A stretch of DNA of 64,000 nt, taken from the NCBI GenBank assembly GCA_025454525.1, contig JALOOG010000019.1, positions 1 to 64,000 on the forward strand, in the 5' to 3' direction. The translations under genes and the position numbers were made by a program. Below the pieces are notes generated by a model. The model was not told the origin of the DNA, did not search any database, and worked only from the letters and a program-made list of their open reading frames with translations. Below are positions 34,061 through 43,321 of this stretch, piece after piece (position 1 is the first letter of the stretch; each line of letters starts with the position of its first letter). Source of the stretch: Anaerolineae bacterium (GTDB taxonomy: Bacteria; Chloroflexota; Anaerolineae; Aggregatilineales; Phototrophicaceae).

Positions 34061-35130
34061 AACAGATCCGCGTCCGAAACCCCTAACACCTTTGCCAGTA
34101 ACGCCATCCGCACAAACATGCCATTTTCCATCTGTTGGAAATAGACGGCGCGGGGATTCGCGTCCAAAATGTCGTGATCCGCCGGAGTCCCCATCTCATT
34201 TTTGCGTGGGAGGGGGTGCATCAAGATCACATCACGTTTGGCTTGATTCAAAACTTCTGGGGTCATGATGAAGTTATCGCGCACCGCTTCATAATCCGCC
34301 CTACGCGCAAATCGTTCTTCTTGCACCCGTGTCCAGTAGATCACATCACTTTCGCCCAAGACCTCATACAAATCGGTGGTCTCGTAATGCGTGATGTTGT
34401 GTTTGGTGAGAAAATCGATGATCGTATCGGGCATTCGGAGCGAGGCGGGTGATACAAAACATAACTTGGTGTTAGTCACCCCATAAAGCGCCACCAATTT
34501 CGCTAAGGAATGCACCGTGCGGCCATATAACAGATCCCCGACAAGCGTAATCGTGAGGTTATCCGCGCCTTTTTTGAGATCTACCAGTGTGAATAGATCC
34601 AATAAGGCTTGGGAGGGGTGTTCACCAATCCCATCACCGCCACTGATCACCGCGCCATGGGTGACAATGCGCTCATTGAGGCGATCGATGTAATAGGCGG
34701 CCTGATATGATGAGCCGATGGCGGAATGACGCATCACGATCACATCCGCATAACACCCCGCGGCCCGCACGGTATCGGCAAGGTTTTCGCCCTTATAAAC
34801 CGATGAAAACTGCACACCATTGCTGGCTGTGACCACCGATCCCCCTAACCGACGCATGGCTGCTTGAAACGACATATCAGTACGGGTACTTGCTTCAAAA
34901 AAGAGCGAGGCCATTAATTTCCCGGCGCACAAATTGACCAGATCGCGATCATGGGCGGTGACACGATCCCGTAAACGGGCTGAAACATCAAAGATAGTTT
35001 GTAAATCACGATGATCAAACTGCTCAACGGTGATGATATGTTTTCCGGTGAATGAACCGTTGATTTTAGGTGGGGTATACAGGTGGCGAAACTGTTCAGA
35101 TGGGCGGGGATCGCTGCTGGAATCAACCAT
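34057..35130 (-). CDS. pyrB: Aspartate carbamoyltransferase catalytic chain
   Basis: Makes carbamoyl-aspartate from carbamoyl phosphate and aspartate. Signatures are FFEASTRTDMSF (carbamoyl-phosphate loop, normally STRTR), GDGIGEHPSQALLDLFTL and ILMHPLPRKNEM. The frame is open to 35181, but ATG 35130 (MVDSSSDP) lies just after the DUF971 stop and is preferred. No pyrI regulatory subunit gene is nearby. The STRTD variant for STRTR deserves attention because the last Arg normally contacts phosphate or subunits. Confidence 0.94.
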   Translation of the reverse strand: MVDSSSDPRPSEQFRHLYTPPKINGSFTGKHIITVEQFDHRDLQTIFDVSARLRDRVTAHDRDLVNLCAGKLMASLFFEASTRTDMSFQAAMRRLGGSVVTASNGVQFSSVYKGENLADTVRAAGCYADVIVMRHSAIGSSYQAAYYIDRLNERIVTHGAVISGGDGIGEHPSQALLDLFTLVDLKKGADNLTITLVGDLLYGRTVHSLAKLVALYGVTNTKLCFVSPASLRMPDTIIDFLTKHNITHYETTDLYEVLGESDVIYWTRVQEERFARRADYEAVRDNFIMTPEVLNQAKRDVILMHPLPRKNEMGTPADHDILDANPRAVYFQQMENGMFVRMALLAKVLGVSDADLL

Positions 35131-35138
35131 AAAAATCG

Positions 35139-35471
35139 TTACTTTCTGTGATCGGGACAAATACGAGAGAGATACTCCCATGAGTAGATGCCAGTGGAAT
35201 GGCCGTCATCCCAGAGGGGTTGAATCGCGTAATTACCCACCAATTGAAGGTCGGTAATCTGATAAGAGCGTTTGGGGACAAGTTTCAAAATATCATCGGG
35301 ATCGTATTCACGTCCCATGAACCCATGTCCGCCCCGACATTCCACACAGGGACACGCCTCGCGAAGATGACTTAACGGATATTGACAAACGCGCCCGTCG
35401 TTCCAAGTGATTTGTAAAAAATGTTCGGTTTTGTTGAGTGTGATTCCGGTTGGGATGATTTTTGCTTGCAT
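35139..35471 (-). CDS. DUF971 (GBBH-like N-terminal) protein
   Basis: A 110-residue protein with LQITWNDGRVCQYPLSHLREACPCVECRGG and a later GNYAIQPLWDDGHSTGIYSWEYL. This is the DUF971 domain, found alone in bacteria and fused to Mrp-type ATPases or to gamma-butyrobetaine hydroxylase elsewhere; it is thought to bind metal or Fe-S through its Cys/His residues. It is the first gene of the pyrimidine operon, 8 bases before pyrB. AGCC-rich DNA upstream shows no clear promoter. Confidence 0.9.
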   Translation of the reverse strand: MQAKIIPTGITLNKTEHFLQITWNDGRVCQYPLSHLREACPCVECRGGHGFMGREYDPDDILKLVPKRSYQITDLQLVGNYAIQPLWDDGHSTGIYSWEYLSRICPDHRK

Positions 35472-35526
35472 CGCTGATCTGGCTTTCGACTTGGTTTCGG
35501 GATCATTGTAACCCAGTCATCAGAGA

Positions 35527-35556
35527 CGAAAAAGGGCGCATCTGCGCCCTTCTTTT
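35527..35556 (-). terminator. Intrinsic terminator of the gene at 35560
   Basis: AAGGGCGCA (35531-35539) and TGCGCCCTT (35542-35550) form the stem. Read on the minus strand, it is followed by a T run. It separates the 35560 gene from the pyr operon. Confidence 0.88.
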
Positions 35557-35559
35557 CGT

Positions 35560-36042
35560 TTAGATCTCCCAGATCGGAAGTTTCGTGGAGTAGAGGTGTG
35601 TTAAGATCCGGTAGAGATCCTCGCGCTTGGGTGGGGTTAAAAACCCCTCGCAACGCCATAGAATGCCGCCTTCACGATCGACCAAAAAAAGCTGATTAGT
35701 GTTTTGGCTAGGGAGCGTTAACCATTCACAAAACAACGCTTTATCTAGAAACACTGTGATCGAAAGTTCGCGTAGTTCCGCTTCTGGTAAGAGATGACGC
35801 ATTCCCAAACCGAACAACATTTGTTGATCTTGTGTGAGCTGCGAACCAAGCGCTAAATGATAGTAATGAAAGCCGGGATAATGCGGTTTGATCTCTGGCA
35901 AGACCGCCAACCATGAGCGGATCGCCTTGAGATGTTTAGGATCAAAGCCGACAAGTAACAAATTTAATTCGCCGGCCAAGCCGAAAGGGACGGTAAACTC
36001 TTGTCCGGTGAGGGTTTCACCAGAAACGGTCGGGAAAAACAT
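35560..36042 (-). CDS. Thioredoxin-fold-like protein, possibly ATP10/AhpC-related
   Basis: A 160-residue cytosolic protein. FPTVSGETLTGQEFTVP at the start and NQLFLVDREGGILWRCEGFL near the end have the layout of thioredoxin-like proteins of the peroxiredoxin/ATP10 type. The active-site CxxC or peroxidatic Cys is absent: the only cysteines are in LFCEWL and WRCEG. A regulatory or chaperone role is possible. It is bounded by its own terminator and an AT-rich upstream region, so it is a single-gene unit. Confidence 0.45.
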   Translation of the reverse strand: MFFPTVSGETLTGQEFTVPFGLAGELNLLLVGFDPKHLKAIRSWLAVLPEIKPHYPGFHYYHLALGSQLTQDQQMLFGLGMRHLLPEAELRELSITVFLDKALFCEWLTLPSQNTNQLFLVDREGGILWRCEGFLTPPKREDLYRILTHLYSTKLPIWEI

Positions 36043-36252
36043 AATGAAAAACTCCTAAGCTTTCGATGAGACCTATTGTAACGCAATTGTTACGATGAGA
36101 ACCGTAAAATTACTAAAAAATTTACGCGCTCTAATATGAAAGGTGTTCGCCTATTATAAATACATGAATTAAGTTTTACGGTATTGATTTTTGTAAAACG
36201 AGGCTTGATTACACTGTATATTATAAATAAAAATCCATGCCAAGAATCAAAA
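36043..36252. other. AT-rich intergenic region with an inverted repeat
   Basis: No gene is seen. GTAAC-GCAATT-GTTAC (36078-36093) is an inverted repeat just upstream of the 35560 gene and may be its operator. From about 36100 to 36240 the DNA is much richer in A and T than the rest of the window, with several TATAAA/TATTATAA runs. Confidence 0.55.
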
Positions 36253-36270
36253 AGCGGCCCATGGGCCGCC
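36253..36270 (-). terminator. Intrinsic terminator of the CpXC gene
   Basis: The palindrome GCGGCCCATGGGCCGC (36254-36269) is followed on the minus strand by TTTTTGATT. Confidence 0.8.
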
Positions 36271-36300
36271 TTTGATCGCAACAAGTAAAGTGCAAAGCGT

Positions 36301-37641
36301 TTAATTCTGTAAGACCCGTTCCGCTTGATCTCGCAAGGCGCGCAACCGATCTAGGACTTGATCTTCACCTTGCGCTTGTAATACGTTGCTGACTGCATCC
36401 ATCACTTCTAACAGTTGATCGCCGAATTGTTTAGCGTATTGTTGTAACATTTGTTGCGCTTCTTGTTCAGTTTCGGCGGTCAACAATTGATTGACAAACA
36501 CCAATTCCGGCTGCATCTGTTCTTGTAAAATCTGCATGATTTGATCGTAAACCCCTTGCAAACGGGCGCTTGCGTTGATGTCTTTACGCCGTTGCGCTTC
36601 TTGTAGATTCGCAGTTAGGACGGCCATAAACGTATCATCGATTAAGCTAATGTTGGCCCGCACGATCTCTTCTAAGTTGGATGCGTTCAAAAACTCTTGT
36701 AACACGCGGGCGGCGGCCTCTAACCGCGCCCGTGCTTGTTGATCCACCAATTGGGTTAATTCTACCAATTTATCGCGTAAGGTCTCTAATTGCGTGCGTT
36801 GATCGGAAGGCGCTTGACCGATCGTTAACGTCAATTGTTGGAAAAATTCATAATCAAACACCGGACGAATCAACCCCACCACCGCTTGCAGGCGATCGTT
36901 GTCGTCTTGGTATTTGAGGGCTAATTGGAAGAAGTCCTCGCGAGTGGCCTCTTGTCCCAAGTTTTCGATCTCATGGGCGATCTCTTGAACCACACGCTCC
37001 CGATCCGATTGTTGAGCGATCAATTGTTGCCCAAAGGTTGAATTTTCGATCACGACTTGTTGTGTCACCATGATGCGTTGTGCCAGATCGGGTCGGCCCG
37101 ATTGCGCGGTGCGTTGGGCCATCAGCGTAAACGTCTGGAAGAAGGCGAGATCGATCTTGTCGTCGTTTTCTTGGATCAAGGTGAGCAGTTGTTGATCATC
37201 GCCTTCAACCATCTTTTGCATCAATTCGACCCGTTGACGTTGTGACTCCATCATTTCTGGGGTGACACCATCCGCCTGTAGGATCAGATCGGTGAGGCCT
37301 TGTAGGGTCAAGGTGCGTTTCGGATTGAACATATAGCCCTTGAAGTTGTCTTTTGGCAACGCCTTTAGCAGATCCCCGATCGCTTTTTCCTGTTGGTCTT
37401 TGTTCATGTTCAGTTCCATCGGGATGTAAGCGACCAACAACTCTTTCGTGGAGTCGTGGTACAGCAGCGGGGTAGCGACCGCGTTCATCGTGCTACAGTT
37501 GGGGCATTGGGCCATATTCAACTGACCGTTGAGTAAGGCCATTTTGGCTTGTGGTTCTTTAGCGACCTCAATCACCGTATGGATGGTGGTGGTGAATGGC
37601 TGTCCACACTTGGAACAGCGGATCGATAACTTTGTTTGCAT
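36301..37641 (-). CDS. CpXC-domain zinc-ribbon protein with long coiled coil
   Basis: A 446-residue protein. Residues 1-130 form a CpXC domain: IRCSKCGQPFTT and AQCPNCSTMNAVATPLLYHD supply two Cys pairs for zinc. The remaining 300 residues are Gln/Glu-rich helices, probably coiled coils (QDDNDRLQAVVGL, AQRRKDINASARLQGVYDQI). The function of CpXC is unknown. It ends 21 bases before the histidine kinase stop side, so kinase and CpXC genes are read together on the minus strand, kinase first. Confidence 0.78.
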   Translation of the reverse strand: MQTKLSIRCSKCGQPFTTTIHTVIEVAKEPQAKMALLNGQLNMAQCPNCSTMNAVATPLLYHDSTKELLVAYIPMELNMNKDQQEKAIGDLLKALPKDNFKGYMFNPKRTLTLQGLTDLILQADGVTPEMMESQRQRVELMQKMVEGDDQQLLTLIQENDDKIDLAFFQTFTLMAQRTAQSGRPDLAQRIMVTQQVVIENSTFGQQLIAQQSDRERVVQEIAHEIENLGQEATREDFFQLALKYQDDNDRLQAVVGLIRPVFDYEFFQQLTLTIGQAPSDQRTQLETLRDKLVELTQLVDQQARARLEAAARVLQEFLNASNLEEIVRANISLIDDTFMAVLTANLQEAQRRKDINASARLQGVYDQIMQILQEQMQPELVFVNQLLTAETEQEAQQMLQQYAKQFGDQLLEVMDAVSNVLQAQGEDQVLDRLRALRDQAERVLQN

Positions 37642-37662
37642 GAGAACTCCTTCATGATTGAA

Positions 37663-39246
37663 TTAAGGTGAGGCGGGTTGATACGGCAAGGTGAAATAGA
37701 ACATTGAACCTTTGCCTAAGTCGCTTTGAACGCCGATCACACCCCGATGCGCGGTAATAATCGCCTTTGCCAAATATAACCCAAGTCCCGTCCCTTGAGT
37801 ACGACGACTTAGTTTACTATCCACCCGGTAGAATCGATCAAAGATCTTGTCTTGATCGCGTTCGGCGATGCCAACGCCTTGATCTTCCACATAGACGCTG
37901 ACTCGTGCTTTATCCCATTCGCCCCAGATCCGGATTTGCCCGCCGTTGGGGGAATATTTGATCGCGTTGCCAATCAAATTATCAAATACTTGACGCAAGC
38001 GGACTTCATCGCCTTGGATCACGGGAAAGCCAGCTGGAAAATTGACGACAAACTGATGTTTGTCTGTTTGTGTGCGAAAACGCTCCACCACTTGATCTGC
38101 CAGCAGATCTAACCACACTTCACTAAGATCTAGTTTGAGTTCCCGTTGCGCTTGGATGCGACTCGCCGTCAACAGATCTTGGATCAAGGCGGTGAGCCGA
38201 TCTGCTTCTTCTTCGATCACGGCGAGATTATCTTGGATCACCTTCGGATCCCAGATCGCATCTTCTCGACGCAAGGTGGCGGCATAGCCTTTGATAATGG
38301 CCACTGGAGTCTTAAGTTCATGCGAGATCCCAGAGATAAAGATGTTTTGCATCTCTTGGGCTTGGCGAAAGTTGGTGATGTCACGCACATTCGCGATCAC
38401 ATTTGCGATGCGATTGTCTGAGGTGAGCATCGCCGCGTAAGTGATGCCTACGCTGATGCTAATCCCGTTGCGAGAGCGTAAATCGCCTTCGACATACAGC
38501 GTATTTCGGAAGGTGTCTGCGCCATTAAAGGGCCAACCGCGTTCGATCGCCGCTTGCAGGTCGTCGTTTTCAAGGCGTTGCCATTGGATCACTTCATGCT
38601 GATATTGTCCCAAGGCCTCTTCTACGGACCATTGAGTCATCGTGGCCAAGGCGTGATTAAAATGGAGAATTTGCAGATCTGGCGCAAGGATCATGATGCC
38701 GTCCGCGCTATGATCCAAGATCGCCGCTAATTGATTCCGTTCGCGATCAATGCGCTCATATAGTTGTGCATTATGGACAGCAATCGCGGCCTGATCGGTG
38801 AAGCTTTGTAAGATCTGGAGATCATTGGTGGTGACCGCGGTGCGATATGACCGGAAGACGATCAACAATCCCAGTGGTTCACCGGCAAAACTGAGGGGTA
38901 GGGCGATCGATTGTCGTAAATTGTGATCGATTGCGGCGGCCATCTCCCGAAAACGTTCATTTAGCGCGTCTACTTTGGGTTCTTTGCCCATGCTACTGAC
39001 TAGATCGCGCAATTGGAAGTTGATCTCTGGAATATGGACGCTTTCGATCCCCATAAAAGCGCGCACGTAGAAATGTTCGTCTTCGGCCCGCAATGCCACC
39101 AAGCCACATTGCCCGGCCATCATGGCGACCGATGCTTTTAAGACACGACGCAAGACCTCACTCAATTCTAATTGAGCGGTAATAGCACGCGAAATTTCTA
39201 ATAGAAAATCTCGCTGTCGGACGCGAAAATCAGGTAACATCAACAT
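37663..39246 (-). CDS. Soluble sensor histidine kinase (GAF-PAS-HisKA-HATPase)
   Basis: A 527-residue kinase without membrane helices. A GAF domain (about 20-165) is followed by a PAS domain (about 172-295), the dimerisation helix with His309 in ISGISHELKTP, and the ATPase domain with NAIKYSPNGG, DQGVGIAERD and GTGLGLYLAKAI. All boxes are intact, so it should be active on an internal signal. No response regulator is adjacent; the partner must be elsewhere. The CpXC gene follows 21 bases downstream. Confidence 0.93.
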   Translation of the reverse strand: MLMLPDFRVRQRDFLLEISRAITAQLELSEVLRRVLKASVAMMAGQCGLVALRAEDEHFYVRAFMGIESVHIPEINFQLRDLVSSMGKEPKVDALNERFREMAAAIDHNLRQSIALPLSFAGEPLGLLIVFRSYRTAVTTNDLQILQSFTDQAAIAVHNAQLYERIDRERNQLAAILDHSADGIMILAPDLQILHFNHALATMTQWSVEEALGQYQHEVIQWQRLENDDLQAAIERGWPFNGADTFRNTLYVEGDLRSRNGISISVGITYAAMLTSDNRIANVIANVRDITNFRQAQEMQNIFISGISHELKTPVAIIKGYAATLRREDAIWDPKVIQDNLAVIEEEADRLTALIQDLLTASRIQAQRELKLDLSEVWLDLLADQVVERFRTQTDKHQFVVNFPAGFPVIQGDEVRLRQVFDNLIGNAIKYSPNGGQIRIWGEWDKARVSVYVEDQGVGIAERDQDKIFDRFYRVDSKLSRRTQGTGLGLYLAKAIITAHRGVIGVQSDLGKGSMFYFTLPYQPASP

Positions 39247-39346
39247 AAGGGTGATTATATCATGGAACTAAAGGCAAGGTGTCGTGTATCTACGCCTGAC
39301 TCAGACTCTTATATAGATTTTTTACGTAACAGCAAAGGATGAAACG

Positions 39347-39766
39347 ATGGCTCACTCGCTTGTACAAAAGCTTCAACTTAAGGAAGGCTATCAAGCCGCG
39401 GTGATCAACGCACCAGAGCATTACCGCGTTTTATTAGGGGTCTTGCCGACTGGCGTGAAAATGAGCAATACGCTTGAGTCATCCTCATCTTTAGATTGGC
39501 TTCAGGTGTTTGTCCGGAGTATTGATGACTTAGAGCAGAATGCACCCACTACTTTAGCGGTGATCAAACCGAACACGGTGCTTTGGTTCACTTACCCTAA
39601 AAAGACGGGCAAGATCAAAACCGATATTACCCGTGACATCGGGTGGGAGATCTTGATTAACGCGGGGTGGGATGGTGTCACTCAGATTTCGGTGGATGAT
39701 ACTTGGTCAGCCTTACGGTTTCGTCCGATCGAACAAATTATCCGGCGCGGCACGCTGAAAGCGTAA
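39347..39766 (+). CDS. DUF3052-like protein
   Basis: A 139-residue protein with GYQAAVINAPEHYRVLLGVLP at the start, WLQVFVRSIDDLEQ in the middle and VLWFTYPKKTGK and SVDDTWSALRFRP at the end, matching what I recall of DUF3052. The function is unknown. It lies upstream of pckA with its own leader, 112 bases between them containing the pckA control region, so co-transcription is uncertain. Confidence 0.65.
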   Translation: MAHSLVQKLQLKEGYQAAVINAPEHYRVLLGVLPTGVKMSNTLESSSSLDWLQVFVRSIDDLEQNAPTTLAVIKPNTVLWFTYPKKTGKIKTDITRDIGWEILINAGWDGVTQISVDDTWSALRFRPIEQIIRRGTLKA

Positions 39767-39786
39767 ATGCGAATCTTAACACTCAA

Positions 39787-39862
39787 TTGACATTTGTGCA
39801 ATTTGTGCAAAAATAAAGGGATACCCTTTCGCTAAATAAAGACATTTTGCACAATTGTTACA
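39787..39862 (+). promoter_or_regulatory. pckA control region with repeated TTTGTGCAA motifs
   Basis: A consensus -35 box TTGACA (39787-39792) is followed by two tandem copies of ATTTGTGCA (39792-39800 and 39801-39809) filling the promoter spacer. A hairpin AAAGGG-ATA-CCCTTT follows at 39815-39829. TTTTGCACAATTG (39846 onward) carries the same motif in reverse. A repressor binding here would block RNA polymerase. Confidence 0.55.
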
Positions 39863-39878
39863 AGTTTGAGGAGAGAAG

Positions 39879-41435
39879 ATGACCGCACAACTCAGTTTAG
39901 AATCGCAGGGGATTACGACTCAAAAAACCATTTTTTGGAATTTAACTGCCGCCGCTTTGTATGAAGAATCTTTGAAACGTCAAGAAGGACAGATCGTACA
40001 AGGTGGTGCCTTGGCCGTTCGCACCGGCCAACATACCGGACGTTCACCCAAAGATAAATACATCGTGCGTGAACCGATCAGCGCCGATCGGATCGCATGG
40101 GGGGATGTGAATCGCCCGATGGAACAAGAAAAATTTGAACATTTAAAGCGCCGTATGTTGGCTTTTGCGGGCGAAAAAGAGTTATTTGTACAAGATGCGT
40201 TCGCGGGGGCCGATCCACGCTATCGACTCCCGATCCGCGTGATCACCCGTTTCGCATGGCATAGCTTATTCGCCCGTCATCTGTTTATCCCCGCCGAAAG
40301 ACCTCATACCCCTGAATTTACGGTGATCGATCTGCCGGATTTTCAAGCGATCCCCGAAGTAGATGGCACGCGATCCGAAGTCTTTATTGTGGTGAGTTTC
40401 GCCGAAAAATTAGTGTTGATCGGTGGGACGGAATATGCGGGGGAGATCAAAAAATCGATCTTCACCGTGTTAAATTATCTGTTACCGCTGCAAGGCGTGT
40501 TCCCGATGCACTGTTCTGCCAATATTGGACAAGCGGACGATACCGCGATCTTTTTTGGGCTTTCTGGGACAGGCAAAACCACGCTTTCAGCTGATCCGAA
40601 GCGTACTTTGATCGGTGACGATGAACACGGGTGGAGCGATCGCGGTGTGTTTAACTTTGAAGGTGGGTGTTATGCCAAAGTGATCAACCTCTCTCCGATC
40701 GCTGAACCGGAAATTTATCAAACCACGCGGATGTTCAGCACCGTGTTAGAAAATGTGGTTTTTGACCCGTCCACGCGGAAATTAAACCTTGCCGATGGAT
40801 CGTTGACGGAAAACACACGCGCCGCTTATCCGATCGCTTTTATCCCGAATGCGAAAGAGGATGGGTTAGGTCAGCACCCGCGTAACGTCATTATGTTAAC
40901 GGCGGATGCATTCGGAGTCTTGCCGCCTGTGGCAAAATTGACTCCTGAACAAGCGATGTATCATTTCTTATCCGGTTATACGGCCAAAGTGGCCGGCACA
41001 GAAAAAGGCGTGACCGAACCCCAAGCGACCTTTAGCGCTTGTTTTGGAGCGCCGTTTTTACCGTTACATCCTACGGTTTATGCGGATCTGTTGCGCGAAA
41101 AGATCACACAACATCAAGCCGATGTATGGCTAGTCAACACCGGATGGAGCGGGGGCGCATATGGTGTGGGGAGTCGGATGAAGATCGCTTATACCCGTGC
41201 GATCATCAGCGCGGTTTTAGATGGGTCATTAAGTCAAGCGACCTTTGAGAATGAGCCGTTCTTTGGGTTAGCGATCCCCGCCGAATGCCCCGGTGTGCCT
41301 TCGGAAATTCTCAACCCGCGCACGACGTGGGCAGATCAAAACGCCTATGATGCACAAGCGCAAAAATTAGCAAATATGTTCAGCGAAAACGCGAAAAAAT
41401 TTGCGGATCGGCTGGCCACCGCCGTAACCCGCTAA
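39879..41435 (+). CDS. pckA: Phosphoenolpyruvate carboxykinase (ATP)
   Basis: Converts oxaloacetate and ATP to PEP, the entry to gluconeogenesis. The 518-residue protein has [16 protein letters not shown], the P-loop GLSGTGKTT (227-235), the metal loop LIGDDEHGW and [21 protein letters not shown] precedes the ATG. Repeated motifs around the promoter suggest carbon-source control. Together with gapA, pgk and tpiA it completes the lower gluconeogenic route in this window. Confidence 0.97.
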   Translation: MTAQLSLESQGITTQKTIFWNLTAAALYEESLKRQEGQIVQGGALAVRTGQHTGRSPKDKYIVREPISADRIAWGDVNRPMEQEKFEHLKRRMLAFAGEKELFVQDAFAGADPRYRLPIRVITRFAWHSLFARHLFIPAERPHTPEFTVIDLPDFQAIPEVDGTRSEVFIVVSFAEKLVLIGGTEYAGEIKKSIFTVLNYLLPLQGVFPMHCSANIGQADDTAIFFGLSGTGKTTLSADPKRTLIGDDEHGWSDRGVFNFEGGCYAKVINLSPIAEPEIYQTTRMFSTVLENVVFDPSTRKLNLADGSLTENTRAAYPIAFIPNAKEDGLGQHPRNVIMLTADAFGVLPPVAKLTPEQAMYHFLSGYTAKVAGTEKGVTEPQATFSACFGAPFLPLHPTVYADLLREKITQHQADVWLVNTGWSGGAYGVGSRMKIAYTRAIISAVLDGSLSQATFENEPFFGLAIPAECPGVPSEILNPRTTWADQNAYDAQAQKLANMFSENAKKFADRLATAVTR

Positions 41436-41478
41436 ATCACCGTTGGGACATGAGCAGACGATCGCTTATGCCCCATCT

Positions 41479-41496
41479 TGTGATTTTTGTCACGAT
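41479..41496. promoter_or_regulatory. CRP/FNR-like inverted repeat
   Basis: TTGTGA-TTTTTG-TCACGA resembles the TGTGA-N6-TCACA site of the CRP/FNR family. It lies 43 bases after pckA and 100 bases before the thrE-type start. It could instead be a weak hairpin. Confidence 0.4.
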
Positions 41497-41595
41497 CTTC
41501 TCTTGCATTAAACACTAATTCCAACCCCTTCTCTAGACGAATCCCCCCCAACTGTAGTAATGTACAAGAGATTATCCTCTATTGGTGAGTTTGAT

Positions 41596-42390
41596 ATGGC
41601 AGTGATCCAAAAACCACCCCTCAGTCATGAAGAATTGCGTCACATCATCGATCTTTCGTTATGGGCGGGCCAGCTCTTATTACAACATGGTGCGGAGTCG
41701 GAACGTGTTGAAGAAACCGTACATCGTCTTGGTACTGGTCTCGGTTGCGATTGGATGGATATTCTCGTTAGCACCGACGGCCTCTTGATCACGGCGAATA
41801 GCAACGGTGAGTTTCGCACCAAAACTCGCCGCGTTGTGCGAATCGTGGTCAACATGAGTACCTTAGTTGAAGTCAATTCTTTGAGTCATCGTGTGGTGCA
41901 TGGAGAATTGACGCGCTATGAGGTCGAAAAAGAACTTCGGCGTATCACCGATGCTCATCATCATTACAACCGTTGGACGGTGGTTTTTATGGTGGGGTGT
42001 GGATGTGCGGCATTTTCGCGGTTATTCGGGGCTGATTTAAGTGTCGTTCTGGTGACGTTTTTCGCCGCGGCGATCGCGATGTTTGTGCGTCAAGAGATGA
42101 CCAAACGTTACTTTAACATTATGATCAACGTGATCATTACCGCCTTTGTCGCTGGGTTAGTGGCCAGTAGCGCTACTTTGTTTAACATCGGTGAGCGTCC
42201 GCAATTGGCCTTGGCCGCTTCGGTCTTGTTATTGGTGCCGGGAGTCCCATTGATTAACGCCGCGGAGGACTTGATCAAAGGTTATACCATGACCGGTTTA
42301 GCGCGTGGCTTTTTTGGTGCGTTGATCGCTTTGTGCATTGCTTTAGGACTTTTGTTAGCGATGGCCTTGACAGGAGTCAGCGGCTTATGA
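41596..42390 (+). CDS. Threonine/serine exporter, YjjP-type subunit
   Basis: A 264-residue protein. The cytosolic first half (LSLWAGQLLLQHGAESERVEETVHRLG, DILVSTDGLLITA) is the ThrE/YjjP domain, followed by five membrane helices (from AAFSRLFGADLSVVLVTF). Family members export threonine, serine or, in the YjjPB pair, succinate. ATG 41596 has GGTGAG upstream and is preferred to 41560. It overlaps the next gene as ATGA, so the two subunits are coupled. Confidence 0.88.
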   Translation: MAVIQKPPLSHEELRHIIDLSLWAGQLLLQHGAESERVEETVHRLGTGLGCDWMDILVSTDGLLITANSNGEFRTKTRRVVRIVVNMSTLVEVNSLSHRVVHGELTRYEVEKELRRITDAHHHYNRWTVVFMVGCGCAAFSRLFGADLSVVLVTFFAAAIAMFVRQEMTKRYFNIMINVIITAFVAGLVASSATLFNIGERPQLALAASVLLLVPGVPLINAAEDLIKGYTMTGLARGFFGALIALCIALGLLLAMALTGVSGL

Positions 42391-42866
42391 ACCCGATCGA
42401 GATGCTTAGTTTGTTGGTTCAAGATGCGTTTTGGGCGGGTTTGGCCGCGTTAGGCTTTGCGATCTTATTCAACACCCCGCCGAAATATCTTTTAGTGTGT
42501 ACGTCTGTAGGGGCGTTCTCTCATGCGCTGCGTTTTTTAATCCTGCAATTTGGAGTCCCGATCGAATTTGCCACTTTAGGCGCGGCCGTTGTGGTGGGTT
42601 TCATCGCCATGTATTTAGCGCGTCGCTTACATTCACCCGCTACGATTTTCGCGGTGGTTGGGGTGATCCCGATGATCCCCGGCTCATTTGCCTATCGCAC
42701 GATGCTTTCCGTGGTATCGATTGCCTCCGCCGCGCCGGATCAAACCGCTGCCTTATTGACCGAGGCCAGCACTAACGCGATTAAAACCGGATTGATCTTA
42801 GCCGCGTTAGGCATTGGCATCGCTGCACCGCCGCTGTTATTCCAACGGGAAAAACCGGTGGTTTAA
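42387..42866 (+). CDS. Threonine/serine exporter, YjjB-type subunit
   Basis: A 159-residue membrane protein with four or five helices and the family motif VVGVIPMIPGSFAYRTM; AGLAALGFAILFNTPPKYL opens it. It is the small partner of YjjP-type proteins. The ATG overlaps the stop of the first subunit. An upstream in-frame start at 42333 lies inside that gene and is unlikely. Confidence 0.88.
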   Translation: MNPIEMLSLLVQDAFWAGLAALGFAILFNTPPKYLLVCTSVGAFSHALRFLILQFGVPIEFATLGAAVVVGFIAMYLARRLHSPATIFAVVGVIPMIPGSFAYRTMLSVVSIASAAPDQTAALLTEASTNAIKTGLILAALGIGIAAPPLLFQREKPVV

Positions 42867-42868
42867 CG

Positions 42869-43252
42869 TCATTTCCAACCGATTCGGCCGGCCGCATCTT
42901 CTTGATCGGCCGCGTTGCGATCGACGTGGATCATCATCTGATTCACATAATAATTGATCTGATAGAGCGCATCAGCTGCCTTATCGCGGCGGCGCTCTTT
43001 CAGTCGTGAATCTTGAGCGGATTCTTGTAACATCTGCACACACGCCATATACAATTCGATCATGTGTGCGCCTAAAGTCGTGTCTTGATGATCTTCATAA
43101 TACTTGGCAAGGTCATACCACGAGAAGATAAAATCCCAAAATGTTTGATCTTCCAACCATGCCCGATCTTTTTGCTGTAAATTGACCTGCTGAAATTTGG
43201 CTACAATTGCGTCTTCGATCTTCCGCCGCTTCAATCCCAATTCAAACTGCAT
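42869..43252 (-). CDS. Hypothetical alpha-helical protein
   Basis: A 127-residue soluble protein, rich in charged and aromatic residues (FWDFIFSWYDLAKYYEDHQD, DALYQINYYVNQMM), predicted helical. No family is recognised. It converges on the exporter genes with two bases between stops and is divergent from the YgjP-like gene. Confidence 0.55.
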   Translation of the reverse strand: MQFELGLKRRKIEDAIVAKFQQVNLQQKDRAWLEDQTFWDFIFSWYDLAKYYEDHQDTTLGAHMIELYMACVQMLQESAQDSRLKERRRDKAADALYQINYYVNQMMIHVDRNAADQEDAAGRIGWK

Positions 43253-43321
43253 AGCACATCCTTGTTAACGGTAAAGTCTCGTTTTAGGATCATAACCGAT
43301 GTCACGGGATGAAATCAAAGT

